From positions 3,091,418 to 3,155,417 of the forward strand of contig NZ_CP009687.1 in the NCBI RefSeq assembly GCF_001042715.1: DNA of 64,000 nt, read 5' to 3'. The position numbers were made by a program, and so were the translations under genes. Position 1 is the stretch's first letter; every line of letters begins with the position of its first letter. The DNA is from Clostridium aceticum. Lineage in GTDB: Bacteria; Bacillota; Clostridia; Peptostreptococcales; Natronincolaceae. Below, piece by piece: positions 41,421 through 50,185 of the stretch. The notes beneath the pieces were generated by a model. It did not search any database and was not told the DNA's origin. It worked only from the letters and a program-made list of their open reading frames with translations.

Positions 41421-44312
41421 ATGATTGAAGCTTCAAAGCATACACCACAACAAGACAAGGACATCATCTTATATAAACGAATTCGAATCTCAGTTGATAA
41501 TGTTTATAGGAACGAAATTTTTTCTATCAATTTATCTCGTTATCTTATGTCCCTTCATGGTGTTCAACAGGCCCAGGCCAATCCTATTACTGGAAGAATT
41601 CTTGTTGTGTTTGACGAAAATATCATTAATGAAGATATTATTAAAGAAGAAATTGATAACTTTACTAATACGCCCTCCTCTACCTCTAAAAATATACATA
41701 AGAGCAATGGACAACTTCCTTACCATGTCCTAAGCACAGAGCATATCATGAAAACATTAAAAACAGATTTAAAAAACGGCTTATCCAATAAATCTTCTCA
41801 TGAACGATTACAAAGGTTGGGAGCCAACGTCTTATCAGAAAACCGTAAAAAAAACTTTTTTTCTAATCTTCTAGAAGGATTAAATGATATCTGTGTCAAG
41901 GTATTATTAGGCTCTAGTGTTGTATCTTTCTTTTTAGGTCAGTTTGTAGAGGCAATTGCTTTAGGGGGTATTGTATTATTTCAAGTGGGTCTTGGAGCTG
42001 TAGAGAAGTCCAAATCCGAGACTTCTTTAAATGCTTTACAAAATATGTTGATACAAAAAGCCAAGGTCATAAGAGACGGAGAAAAAGCAGAAATTGATTC
42101 AAAGCAGCTGGTCCCCGGAGATCTTATTTTACTAGAAGCTGGTGACAAGGTGCCTGCAGATGCAAGGATCATCTCCTGTGAGGATTTAAAAGTTAATGAA
42201 TCCTCCTTAACAGGAGAGTCTATTGGTGTCTTAAAGTCTGCTAAGATGTGTCCTCTTCATACAGAGATGGGCAATAGACACAATATGCTTTATATGGGTA
42301 CCAATGTATTATCAGGAGTAGCAAAAGCAGTAGTTGTCTGTACTGGTAAAAATACTGAGATCGGTAAAATAGCCACCATGCTGGAGGAAATTGCAGAAGA
42401 AACAACCCCATTGGAAAATAAAGCCGAAGGATTTATTGGTAGGTTAATTAAAATCTATCTTGCAGCTTTTTCAGTGATAGGCAGTATTGCTCTTTTGGCT
42501 GGTATGAATTTTGTCCAAGTGCTGATGATGGGAGTAACCTTCTTCTTAGGTGCCATTCCCGAGGGCCTTCCTGTAACCGTCACCACTTGCATGGTATTAA
42601 GTGTTCGCAGAATGGCTAAGAAAAATGCTGTCGTTCGTCATCTAAAGGCTGTAGAGCATCTAGGATCCGTAGATGTGGTATGCTGTGATAAAACCGGTAC
42701 ACTAACACTAAATGAGATGACAGTCCGCAAAATCTATGCAGATGGATGCTCCTATGAAGTATCAGGGATAGGCTATAGTCCATTTGGCAAAATAACCCTT
42801 GCTGAAGGAGATCCAACAAAAGCTGCTTCCCTTAAAGAACTGCTAAAGGCAGGAATTCTTTGTAATAAAGCTTCTTTAATACAGGAAAAAAACAAATGGG
42901 AGGTCCAGGGAGATCCCACAGAGGGTGCCCTTATTGCGGCGGCTGGCAAAATAAATCTTGATATAGATGCATTTAAAACTGATCATACATGTCTTAAAGA
43001 AGTTCCCTTTGACAGCCAAAGGCGATATATGCTATCTATCCTGGAAACCAAGGAAAAGGAAACCTATGCTTATTGTAAAGGAGCATTAGATACGGTTTTA
43101 CAAAAATGTAACTATATCTATGAAAATGGTGCAGAACGACTGCTTACCAAGGCAGATATAGAAAACATACAACTTCGTTGTAATGAAATGGCAGAGGAAG
43201 CTCTACGAACCTTGGCATTTGCCTACAAGAAGTTACAGCATCAGCAGGAGGAGCTTGAAAAAGGATTTGTATTTTTAGGGTTTGTTGGCATGGAAGATCC
43301 TCCTAGAGAAGGGGTTAAGGAGTCTATAAAGAAGTGTTTAAAAGCAGGCGTTAGGGTGGTTATGATTACAGGAGACCATATGAAAACCGCCAGTGCTATA
43401 GGCAAGCAATTAGGTCTATTAACCGAGGGTTTAGTAGTATGCGGCAGTGACTTGGATAAAATGAATGACAGAGAACTGGAGGATATTATTAGCAAGGTGC
43501 AAGTTTTTGCTAGAACAACCCCAGAACAAAAATATCGAATTGTTAAGGCATTGAAGCGTCAAGGGCATATTGTTGCTATGACAGGAGATGGTGTCAATGA
43601 TGCACCTGCTATTAAGGAGGCCCATATAGGTATTGCCATGGGAATGAAGGGTAGTGATGTTGCAAGAGATGCTGCCTGTATTACCTTAGTGGATGATGAT
43701 TTTTCTACAATTGTAGCTGCTATTGAGGAGGGCAGAGGGGTTGTCAAAAATCTAAGAAGTGTAATGAAGTACTTATTTGCTGGGGCCATTGGGGAAATGC
43801 TATCGATTCTTCTGTCCTTTGTTTCTGGATCCCCCATACCCTTCTTGGCAATACAAATGATATGGATTAATCTTGTTTCTGAAACCTTGCTTGGCTCTAC
43901 ATTGGCAGTAGAATCACCCTCTGAAGAAGTAATGTTAGAACCTGCAAGCAATAAACCTGCCTCATTAATTGATCGACCTTTAAGAAATAGTATTGTTAGG
44001 AGAGGTTTAGCTATAGGCATCAGCACCTTTGTCCTATTTAAAGGTTCTCTGCTGCTGGGAGCTAGTCTAGCTAAAGCACAAACCTTAGCTTTTACCAACT
44101 TTATCTGCTGTCAAATTGCCAACCTTTATGATAGTAGAAGCAATAAATCTGGTACTACCAACAACTATATGCATATTATGACAGGACTATCAGCAGTATT
44201 GCTTGCTGGAATATTGTACTTGCCGATTTTAAATGGCTTATTTGGTACAGTTCCGCTAGATCCCTTGAGTCTACTAGGATTAGCAGGAGGAATTTTTGTA
44301 AGTAGAATATAG
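41421..44312 (+). CDS. P2-like cation-transporting P-type ATPase with HMA-like N-terminus
   Basis: A protein of about 963 residues. An N-terminal HMA-like domain (about 15-80) lacks the PGR motif, then comes a Ca2+-ATPase-type N-terminus ('GLSNKSSHERLQRLGANVL'). Catalytic motifs are complete: 'SSLTGES', 'GAIPEGLPVTVT' (the PEGL metal helix of P2 pumps), 'CCDKTGTLTLNEM' (D423), 'MITGDH', 'TGDGVNDAPAIKEAHIGIAMG'. P2 pumps move Ca2+, Mn2+ or similar ions. The fusion of an HMA-like domain to a P2-type pump is unusual and links it to the neighbouring genes. Start: ATG 41421 has GGTGAA upstream; ATG 41406, five codons earlier, is possible. Confidence 0.85.
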   Translation: MIEASKHTPQQDKDIILYKRIRISVDNVYRNEIFSINLSRYLMSLHGVQQAQANPITGRILVVFDENIINEDIIKEEIDNFTNTPSSTSKNIHKSNGQLPYHVLSTEHIMKTLKTDLKNGLSNKSSHERLQRLGANVLSENRKKNFFSNLLEGLNDICVKVLLGSSVVSFFLGQFVEAIALGGIVLFQVGLGAVEKSKSETSLNALQNMLIQKAKVIRDGEKAEIDSKQLVPGDLILLEAGDKVPADARIISCEDLKVNESSLTGESIGVLKSAKMCPLHTEMGNRHNMLYMGTNVLSGVAKAVVVCTGKNTEIGKIATMLEEIAEETTPLENKAEGFIGRLIKIYLAAFSVIGSIALLAGMNFVQVLMMGVTFFLGAIPEGLPVTVTTCMVLSVRRMAKKNAVVRHLKAVEHLGSVDVVCCDKTGTLTLNEMTVRKIYADGCSYEVSGIGYSPFGKITLAEGDPTKAASLKELLKAGILCNKASLIQEKNKWEVQGDPTEGALIAAAGKINLDIDAFKTDHTCLKEVPFDSQRRYMLSILETKEKETYAYCKGALDTVLQKCNYIYENGAERLLTKADIENIQLRCNEMAEEALRTLAFAYKKLQHQQEELEKGFVFLGFVGMEDPPREGVKESIKKCLKAGVRVVMITGDHMKTASAIGKQLGLLTEGLVVCGSDLDKMNDRELEDIISKVQVFARTTPEQKYRIVKALKRQGHIVAMTGDGVNDAPAIKEAHIGIAMGMKGSDVARDAACITLVDDDFSTIVAAIEEGRGVVKNLRSVMKYLFAGAIGEMLSILLSFVSGSPIPFLAIQMIWINLVSETLLGSTLAVESPSEEVMLEPASNKPASLIDRPLRNSIVRRGLAIGISTFVLFKGSLLLGASLAKAQTLAFTNFICCQIANLYDSRSNKSGTTNNYMHIMTGLSAVLLAGILYLPILNGLFGTVPLDPLSLLGLAGGIFVSRI

Positions 44313-44341
44313 CAACAATGCCTGTCTTGAGCATTTAAAAT

Positions 44342-44369
44342 CTGTAACCAAATGGTTGCAGGTTTTTTT
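44342..44369 (+). terminator. terminator of P2-like ATPase gene
   Basis: The stem CTGTAACC / GGTTGCAG with loop AAAT is followed by GTTTTTTT, about 30 bases after the stop codon. Confidence 0.75.
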
Positions 44370-44463
44370 ATGCAGTAAGTTTAAATCTCCATTATTTATA
44401 ATTGGATTTTTTCATTAATAGATGGTAGAATTAGAAGGAAACTTAATTTGAGGAGTTGGTTTT

Positions 44464-45507
44464 ATGATATTTTTCAAGAAATATGGCGGTGGAATATTGG
44501 TTTCCACGGTTTTAGCTTTTTTATCCCTATTTATTACTAAAATCATTCCATATCATTTTATAGGTCCCGGGGTTTTAGCACTGCTTATGGGAATGTTGCT
44601 GAATCCTATGACTTCAAAATATAGTTCTCTAGAAAAAGGCTTTGGTTTTACTTCTAAAAAGATTCTGCGTCTTGCCATTATCCTGATGGGAATTTCCCTT
44701 AATTTCTCTCAGGTGCTTCAAGTAGGTAAGTTTTCTTTAATCGTTATGCTATTTACCCTCATCACTGCCTTTGGTGGTGGTTATTTAGTTGGAAAACTTT
44801 TTAAGATGGACTGGAGGCTATCAGGATTGATTTCCGCCGGCACTGGTATCTGCGGCGGTTCTGCCATTGCTGCTGTTGCCCCTGTGATTGATGCAGAGGA
44901 TAGTCAGATTGCCTATGCCATCTCCGCAACCTTTATCTTTGACGTTCTCATGGTCATCCTTTTTCCCATCATGGGAAGCTACTTTTCCATGACGGACTTA
45001 GGCTATGGACTTTGGACTGGAACTGCAGTCAATGATACATCCTCTGTAGTTGCAGCAGGATATGCTTTTTCTGATATTGCAGGAAACTTTGCCGTCATCG
45101 TAAAGCTTACACGCACATTATCCATCATCCCTGTTGTTCTTATATTTTCATACCTTAATGATAATCTTGTAAGAAAAACTGATGCAAAAAACTTCAGTAC
45201 TACTGATACAGTTAGTCTCCATCAAAGCAAAAAAGTTAGTATTGGAAAAATCTTTCCTTGGTTTATTCTAATGTTTCTTGTGATGGTTATTATTAAAAGT
45301 ACTGGAATGATCCCTGATAGAATAAGTGATTTTATTTCTACTGTAAGTAAGTTCTTCATGATAATGTCCTTAGGTGCAATAGGTTTGAAGACAAACTTCA
45401 GCAAGCTTGCTAAATCAGGTTTTACGCCAATGTTTCATGGCTTTATCATTTCTACCTTAGTTGTTGTTGTTTCTTTTTTAGTACAGATGGTTATAGGACA
45501 GGTATAA
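44464..45507 (+). CDS. yeiH: YeiH/UPF0324-family membrane transporter
   Basis: A 347-residue membrane protein with about ten helices. Family signatures are 'GPGVLALLMGMLLNP', 'LRLAIILMGISLNFSQVL', 'GTGICGGSAIAAVAPVI' and 'GTAVNDTSSVVAAGYAF'. The family is annotated as putative sulfate exporters; the actual substrate is uncertain. Ribosome site GAGGAG precedes ATG. It is a single-gene unit with a shared bidirectional terminator downstream. There is no clear link to the metal locus next door. Confidence 0.9.
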   Translation: MIFFKKYGGGILVSTVLAFLSLFITKIIPYHFIGPGVLALLMGMLLNPMTSKYSSLEKGFGFTSKKILRLAIILMGISLNFSQVLQVGKFSLIVMLFTLITAFGGGYLVGKLFKMDWRLSGLISAGTGICGGSAIAAVAPVIDAEDSQIAYAISATFIFDVLMVILFPIMGSYFSMTDLGYGLWTGTAVNDTSSVVAAGYAFSDIAGNFAVIVKLTRTLSIIPVVLIFSYLNDNLVRKTDAKNFSTTDTVSLHQSKKVSIGKIFPWFILMFLVMVIIKSTGMIPDRISDFISTVSKFFMIMSLGAIGLKTNFSKLAKSGFTPMFHGFIISTLVVVVSFLVQMVIGQV

Positions 45508-45518
45508 TGTTGAAATCC

Positions 45519-45545
45519 ACCCCTCAAGTCTCTTCCTTGAGGGGT
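45519..45545. terminator. bidirectional terminator between yeiH and SDR gene
   Basis: A perfect 10-bp stem ACCCCTCAAG / CTTGAGGGGT with a 7-base loop, lying between two convergent genes. Confidence 0.8.
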
Positions 45546-45553
45546 TTACCATT

Positions 45554-46264
45554 TTACACATAAATCATTTTTTTGGTCATGCCTCCATCTATTATAATAT
45601 TTTGACCATTGATAAAATCATTTTCCTCATTACTTAGAAACAAACAAGTTCTAGCTATGTCCTGGGGCTCACCTACCCTTTTAGATGGGTGCTGACGATG
45701 GTCTTCTTCAGTTAGATCCTCATAATGATTGTTTTCTATCCAACCGGGACTGATACAATTCACAGTAATATTGTAGTCTGAAAGACTTACGGCTAAAGCA
45801 TGGGTAATAGAAACAATACCACCCTTTGAAGCAGTATAACTTTCAGTATTTTTCTCACTCATAAGGTATCTTGTAGAGGCTATATTGAGGATTCGCCCAT
45901 ATCTTTCTTTGCTCTTTTGTCTATTTTTTGCAAACTCTCTTGATGTGATAAAAACACTGGTGAGATTGGTATTTAACACCCTCAAGAAGTCTTCTGTTTT
46001 TGTTTCTAATAAACTGCTATTATGTCCTACGCCTACATTATTGATCAATATGTCGATATCCTGAAATTTTTCAAAAACCTTCTTCATTAGCAGTTCCACT
46101 TCCTTGACCTCTGCAAAGTTAACCTCATAAAAGTAATCTGCATAAGTAGACTTTACAATGTCAGCTATCATCACATAATATCCTTCTGCCTGATACGCCC
46201 TGCCAATAGCTTCTCCAATTCCTTTTGACCCACCAGTTACTAGAACTTTTTTAGCATATTCCAT
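45554..46264 (-). CDS. short-chain dehydrogenase/reductase
   Basis: A 236-residue SDR oxidoreductase. The nucleotide-binding glycine motif is 'VTGGSKGIGEAIG', the structural 'NNVG' is 'ILINNVGVG', and the catalytic Ser-Tyr-Lys is 'IASTRY...YTASKGG'. The C-terminal 'NGQNIIIDGGMTKKM' is typical of the classical fold. The substrate cannot be assigned. A gene-free region with a hairpin cluster precedes it. Confidence 0.92.
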   Translation of the reverse strand: MEYAKKVLVTGGSKGIGEAIGRAYQAEGYYVMIADIVKSTYADYFYEVNFAEVKEVELLMKKVFEKFQDIDILINNVGVGHNSSLLETKTEDFLRVLNTNLTSVFITSREFAKNRQKSKERYGRILNIASTRYLMSEKNTESYTASKGGIVSITHALAVSLSDYNITVNCISPGWIENNHYEDLTEEDHRQHPSKRVGEPQDIARTCLFLSNEENDFINGQNIIIDGGMTKKMIYV

Positions 46265-46340
46265 GAATCATTTCTCCTTCAACAGCATTTTTCAAAATTA
46301 ATTATAGATAAACAACATCAGGACTTAATTTTCATATACT

Positions 46341-46388
46341 AAGGGCTACATTTGCAGCCCACGGTTTTGGGGCGAAACCGCAGACCGT
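46341..46388. other. GC-rich double hairpin of unknown function
   Basis: GGGCT/AGCCC with an 8-base loop is directly followed by a nested hairpin, ACGGT..GGTTT/AAACC..ACCGT. It has no T run, so it is not a simple terminator. It stands out by base composition in an AT-rich gap between SDR and DUF362 genes. Confidence 0.4.
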
Positions 46389-46428
46389 GTATATCAAAAT
46401 TAAAGTTTGAACTTGATTATCTATATCT

Positions 46429-47520
46429 CTAACACTCTTCCTCTAAAAACTTTACAATGTCCTTTGCCTTTGGCGGACATCCTTCAAGGTTTCTGGAAAA
46501 ACTACTGGTACATAAACCAATGCCTAAGCCTTCTAAAGTTTCGCCTTTATACCCTTGTCCTATATAAATTTTTTCCTTTAAAGCCTTTAGTTGTCCTTTA
46601 TCCTGTAACCTTTGCAGCGCATGAATCAAAGTACCATAGCAAGCAGAACAAGCTTCTTTTTCTACTACACATTCTCCTAATCTTGCAACTTTGGAGGATG
46701 GTTTTATAGTCGTGGTGCCTTTATTATGAACACCATCTTCAGTAATAACAGCATCACTTAAGTTAGTACTTCCTACTCCTAAAGCAGCAGCTATGGAAAT
46801 ATACTCAATCTCTTCGACATCATAACCCATTAATTCTGCCACATAACTATCAATCAACACAGGATCTTTTCCTATAATGATGCGATCCATTTCTACTGGC
46901 GTACCACCTTCTTCAAAGGTTAGATCCCCCATCATGCCATCTACAATCACCACATCCTGTTTTAATGCCTTATTTAAGTAGGCAATGGGTTTATGCAAGC
47001 CTAGGGTATGATATCTTCTCTTCTCGTCATCTGGAATACATCCCTTGATATTTTTCAAAGCACAAGTCATTTTTGTTTGACAGTGACCCTTTAAAACTGG
47101 AAGATTAATTAAAAAATCCACATCATAGGCAGATGTGCATACTTTTAAATCTAAATCCTTTACTTTTACAATCTTTGTTTTATCTTTTTTTAAATCCAAT
47201 AGCGGTACCTGATACTTTTTTGAAATTTCTTCATAGCCACATACTTTAAAGGCTTTTACAGTACTATCACCAATCCAGGAACTTTCCATAATTGTAATAT
47301 TTCTAAATCCCTGCTGTTGTAAGTATTCTATCACGCCCTCCACAATCTCTGGTGATGTAGTAGCACCACTGGAGGCTTTCTTTGATACCACTAGATTTGG
47401 CTTTAAACCAATTGTAGCCTCTTTATCCCATTCACTTCCTAGATTTATTTGTGTCAATAATTCTAGTACCATCTTCTTTGGATCTTTTCCATAAATAACA
47501 GCGATTTCATTGTTTTGCAT
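46429..47520 (-). CDS. DUF362-family protein
   Basis: A 363-residue protein of the DUF362 family, seen in many anaerobes and often linked to iron-sulfur or cofactor proteins. Typical motifs are 'IGLKPNLVVSKKASSGATTSPEIVEG', 'INLPVLKGHCQTKMTCALKNIKGC' and 'DGMMGDLTFEEGGTPVEM'. Extra cysteines in 'VVEKEACSACYGTLI' and 'GLCTSSF...LEGCPPKA' could ligate an iron-sulfur cluster. ATG at 47520 follows GGAGGTAA; the ATG at 47535 lies inside that ribosome site. Function unknown. Confidence 0.88.
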   Translation of the reverse strand: MQNNEIAVIYGKDPKKMVLELLTQINLGSEWDKEATIGLKPNLVVSKKASSGATTSPEIVEGVIEYLQQQGFRNITIMESSWIGDSTVKAFKVCGYEEISKKYQVPLLDLKKDKTKIVKVKDLDLKVCTSAYDVDFLINLPVLKGHCQTKMTCALKNIKGCIPDDEKRRYHTLGLHKPIAYLNKALKQDVVIVDGMMGDLTFEEGGTPVEMDRIIIGKDPVLIDSYVAELMGYDVEEIEYISIAAALGVGSTNLSDAVITEDGVHNKGTTTIKPSSKVARLGECVVEKEACSACYGTLIHALQRLQDKGQLKALKEKIYIGQGYKGETLEGLGIGLCTSSFSRNLEGCPPKAKDIVKFLEEEC

Positions 47521-47757
47521 TTTACTTACCTCCATAAGATACAGACTCTCATACTAAAGACATTTTTCATCATAATAGTATCAATGCCTTTATTGCAAGA
47601 GCCTTTTAGTTTTGTACTAATAGAATACCCTGTTTTTTTTAAAATCCTCAAATAATATTCATTGGTTGACCATGTTCTCGTAGATATATATTTTTATAAT
47701 TTTTTCTTATAGCAACAGCTTCAGAGACGCCTTTTGGACGTCCCTGATATGGGAGAG

Positions 47758-47876
47758 TTACTGAGTAATTCTATTATTTCTAAATTCATTCCATACTGTT
47801 TCAAACCAATTGTCTTCCTTTGGTAAAGGGGTAACATTTCGCCAGTTGCAGGTTACTGCACCATCAGCATAAGCTA
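47758..47876 (-). pseudogene. possible 3' fragment of an unidentified gene
   Basis: On the minus strand a frame free of stops reads 'VTCNWRNVTPLPKEDNWF' followed by 'ETVWNEFRNN' and then TAA at 47758-47760. Its composition looks protein-like (Trp, Pro, charged residues) rather than random, but it has no start and is cut at 47876 where the MITE-like repeat begins. It may be the end of a gene broken by the repeat or by deletion. No family recognised. Confidence 0.35.
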
Positions 47877-47993
47877 TTTAAGCCATAATTTGTCATCCTG
47901 AGGGGAGCAAAGGGGAGTCGAAGGATCTTAGTGTTAGTAAAATAACAGTTTAAGAGGATTTTGGTAATAATTGTATTAAGTTAGCGCCTATGA
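47876..47993. repeat. MITE-like dispersed repeat, copy 2 (5' end degenerate)
   Basis: Shares 'TTAAGCCATAATTTGTCATC', 'GGAGTCGAAGGATCTTA' and 'TTTTGGTAATAATTG' with copy 1. The right terminal repeat (TTAAGTTAGCGCCTATGA) is intact, but the left end is replaced by unrelated sequence. No clear target duplication. The rest of 47521-48025 shows only weak hairpins. Confidence 0.75.
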
Positions 47994-48025
47994 ATTAACA
48001 CTAAGACTCTTCGTTATCACCTGCT

Positions 48026-48949
48026 TTATATTTCTATCCAACTCACTACATAGCTCAAATTTTCTATTCCAGCATGATCTACTTGAGGAGCTTCTATCCT
48101 CCAACTTCCCTTTATCCCTTCTTCCTGTAAAGTCATTTCAAAATGACACATAGCAATACCCATATCAATCCTCTGAATATTGAAGCCTAGTTTTTCCCCA
48201 TATCCCTTATCTCCTTTTAAATAAAAATGATATGAGCTTCCACTTTTCAGTATTCTCCATGGCTGCTTATTGGAAGCGGAAGGTGCTAGTCTCACAGCTT
48301 CTAAAGCTTCCGAGTATTTCTTCGTATCTTTTTTCTCCAATGGTTTGCTGAAATTTTCGTTAAAAAACAACTGATTCCACGGTTTTCTCTTATTAGCTCC
48401 TACAGCAAAACGCATCAATGACTCTACTACACTTTTTTTATCTCGTGGATAGCCTACAGGTGTAACTATAGGCATCTTTTCATTTTCCTTTAGCCTTACT
48501 AGTTTTGCAAATTCACTTCTTTTAAAAGTTCCACCCAGCCAGCAAGTTCCAAGTTCTATGGAGGCTGCATATAAAATAAATTTTTCTAAAATATATCCTA
48601 ATTCTTCAAGATCCTTCTCTGTATTTTCTACAATTGCTGCAATATAGTCTTGAGCTCCTTTAATTACACCGTAAGTACCAATCTTTCCACCATTTTTCTC
48701 TAGAATTTCAACGCTATCAATCAATTCCAGTCGTACTTTAGGACCAAAAGGTCCTTTAATACTGTCAGCATATTTTCTTAAATCTCCCTTGATCTCCTCT
48801 GATAACTTGTCAGGGCGATAGGTTCTTACTGAATATCTACTTGAAACTACCTCCATAATAGGCTGCTTAAAATGCTGATAACCTTGTTGTTTCATGGTTA
48901 CACCAACTTTCAAAGTGATATTTTTACCTTCTAAATAAGTTTCTCCCAT
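48026..48949 (-). CDS. nitroreductase-family flavoprotein (TM1586 type)
   Basis: A protein of up to 307 residues resembling the TM1586-type duplicated nitroreductase. The N-terminal half contains 'SSRYSVRTYRPDKL', 'ILEKFILYAASIELGTCWLGG' and 'TPVGYPRDKK'; the second half contains 'RLAPSASNKQPWRIL' and 'RIDMGIAMCHFEM', the FMN-binding type segments. The electron acceptor is unknown. The start is uncertain: ATG 48949 overlaps the ArsC/Spx-like gene by 19 bases, and ATG 48895 is a possible later start. The two genes are probably co-transcribed. Confidence 0.85.
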   Translation of the reverse strand: MGETYLEGKNITLKVGVTMKQQGYQHFKQPIMEVVSSRYSVRTYRPDKLSEEIKGDLRKYADSIKGPFGPKVRLELIDSVEILEKNGGKIGTYGVIKGAQDYIAAIVENTEKDLEELGYILEKFILYAASIELGTCWLGGTFKRSEFAKLVRLKENEKMPIVTPVGYPRDKKSVVESLMRFAVGANKRKPWNQLFFNENFSKPLEKKDTKKYSEALEAVRLAPSASNKQPWRILKSGSSYHFYLKGDKGYGEKLGFNIQRIDMGIAMCHFEMTLQEEGIKGSWRIEAPQVDHAGIENLSYVVSWIEI

Positions 48950-49284
48950 TCTTCAACCTTAAATCCTACTAAAACAATATCGTTTCCAATAACCAACGGA
49001 CGTTTTACTAACATGCCATTGGTGGAGAGGAGTTCTATCTTTTCTTCATCTGTCATTGTAGGCAATTTATCTTTTAATTTCATTTCTTTATACAAGATAC
49101 CACTTGTATTAAAAAACTTCTTTATAGGCAGCCCACTACTTGGTATCCAATTTTTTAATTCTTCTGATGTTGGATTTTCTTCTACAATATGTCTCTCCTC
49201 ATATTCAATCCCCTTTTCCTCCAACCATTTCTTTGCTTTTTGACAAGTGCTACATTTGGGATACAGTAAAAATAAATATTTCAT
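48931..49284 (-). CDS. ArsC/Spx-family thioredoxin-fold protein
   Basis: A 117-residue protein with the redox motif 'YPKCSTCQKAKKWLEEKGI' (CxxC at about 11-14), 'SGLPIKKFFNTSG' and 'VKRPLVIGNDIVLVGF', typical of the ArsC/Spx/YffB superfamily. Full ArsC reductases have a conserved arginine motif that I cannot confirm here, so an Spx-like or thiol-reductase role is as likely. The second half overlaps the nitroreductase gene start. Confidence 0.88.
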   Translation of the reverse strand: MKYLFLLYPKCSTCQKAKKWLEEKGIEYEERHIVEENPTSEELKNWIPSSGLPIKKFFNTSGILYKEMKLKDKLPTMTDEEKIELLSTNGMLVKRPLVIGNDIVLVGFKVEEWEKLI

Positions 49285-49397
49285 TCTATTACCTCCTTAT
49301 CATGTGATTTATTGTAATTTATTTATGAAAACTTCTCTTTTTTTGTAGTTTTTCCTGCTTCTTTCTTTTTGAAAAAAAATTTCTATCCTCCCCCAGC

Positions 49398-49432
49398 ATG
49401 ACAAGTTATGCTTTAAGTTAAGGCTAATAAAT
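49398..49432 (-). repeat. fragment of the MITE-like repeat
   Basis: Thirty of 35 bases match the left end of copy 1 in reverse orientation, including 'TTTAAGTTAAGGCTAATA'. Only this end is present, so it is a decayed or truncated copy. The gene-free stretch 49285-49602 shows nothing else recognisable. Confidence 0.6.
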
Positions 49433-49602
49433 TCTATAGTAAGAAGAGAATTTAAGTTTTTTTACCAAAAATTTATTATAGTTGTATCGTAACTTTTATA
49501 CCATACTAATAATTATAGATATACGCCCATAAATTTTAAAGCGTACATCTATAGAAGGTGGTTATTTAAAATTCCTACTAAAATATGAAAGGAGTAGATT
49601 TC

Positions 49603-50052
49603 ATGGACTTTAGAAAAGGTATTATATCTACTGCACTTTCACTAACTTTATTAATGCCATCAGTTTCCCTTGCTAGTAATCCTATACACCTGGTACAGGA
49701 GGGAAAAGTTCCTATTACCACCAACGCATCAACAGAAGAAAATCTTCAAAATCCAAAACCACAATTATCACCAGAAGCAAAGGCAAAGTTCCAAGAACTA
49801 AAGAATAAGTTTAAAAATGGGGAAATTACTAAAGATCAGTTTCATCAAGAGATGAAAAAACTTATGCCAGAAAACCATCACTGCAAACACAAGAAAAAGT
49901 GTTGCGATAACAAGATGAAGCTTTCTGATGAAGATAAGGCAAAATTAGATGAACTGAAAACTAAACTGAAAAATGGAGAAATAACGAAGAAAGAATTTAA
50001 AGAAGAAGTCAAACAATTAAAGTGGAAAAGTGATGAATTAAAAGAAGAATAG
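49603..50052 (+). CDS. secreted His/Cys-containing protein with two SHOCT-like repeats
   Basis: A 149-residue protein. A clear signal peptide (about 1-26, 'GIISTALSLTLLMPSVSLAS') is followed by two repeats of about 33 residues: 'LSPEAKAKFQELKNKFKNG' + 'EITKDQFHQEMKKL', and 'LSDEDKAKLDELKTKLKNG' + 'EITKKEFKEEVKQL'. Each resembles a short SHOCT-type motif. The linker 'NHHCKHKKKCCDNK' has two His-Cys groups and could bind metal. ATG at 49603 follows AAAGGAG. No close family is recognised; an extracytoplasmic metal-binding role is inference. Confidence 0.8.
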   Translation: MDFRKGIISTALSLTLLMPSVSLASNPIHLVQEGKVPITTNASTEENLQNPKPQLSPEAKAKFQELKNKFKNGEITKDQFHQEMKKLMPENHHCKHKKKCCDNKMKLSDEDKAKLDELKTKLKNGEITKKEFKEEVKQLKWKSDELKEE

Positions 50053-50082
50053 TAGGTTAGTAAAGTATCTTCTAAACAGATA

Positions 50083-50108
50083 AAAGGACGTGAAATTTCA
50101 CGTCCTTT
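50083..50108. terminator. bidirectional terminator
   Basis: A perfect 26-bp palindrome AAAGGACGTGAAA / TTTCACGTCCTTT with a following T-rich stretch. It lies between the secreted protein gene and the convergent sigma-54 activator. Confidence 0.8.
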
Positions 50109-50185
50109 ATTTTAAGATTTTATAAACTGTAGACATGGCTAGTGAACTCCTCCAGCTAAAGCGAAGAAAAACACAGCTTAAATAG

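Noticed and set aside
43559-44098. 179-codon antisense frame inside the P2-like ATPase gene
   Set aside because: It is the shadow of a well-supported gene, with no ribosome site or recognisable domain.
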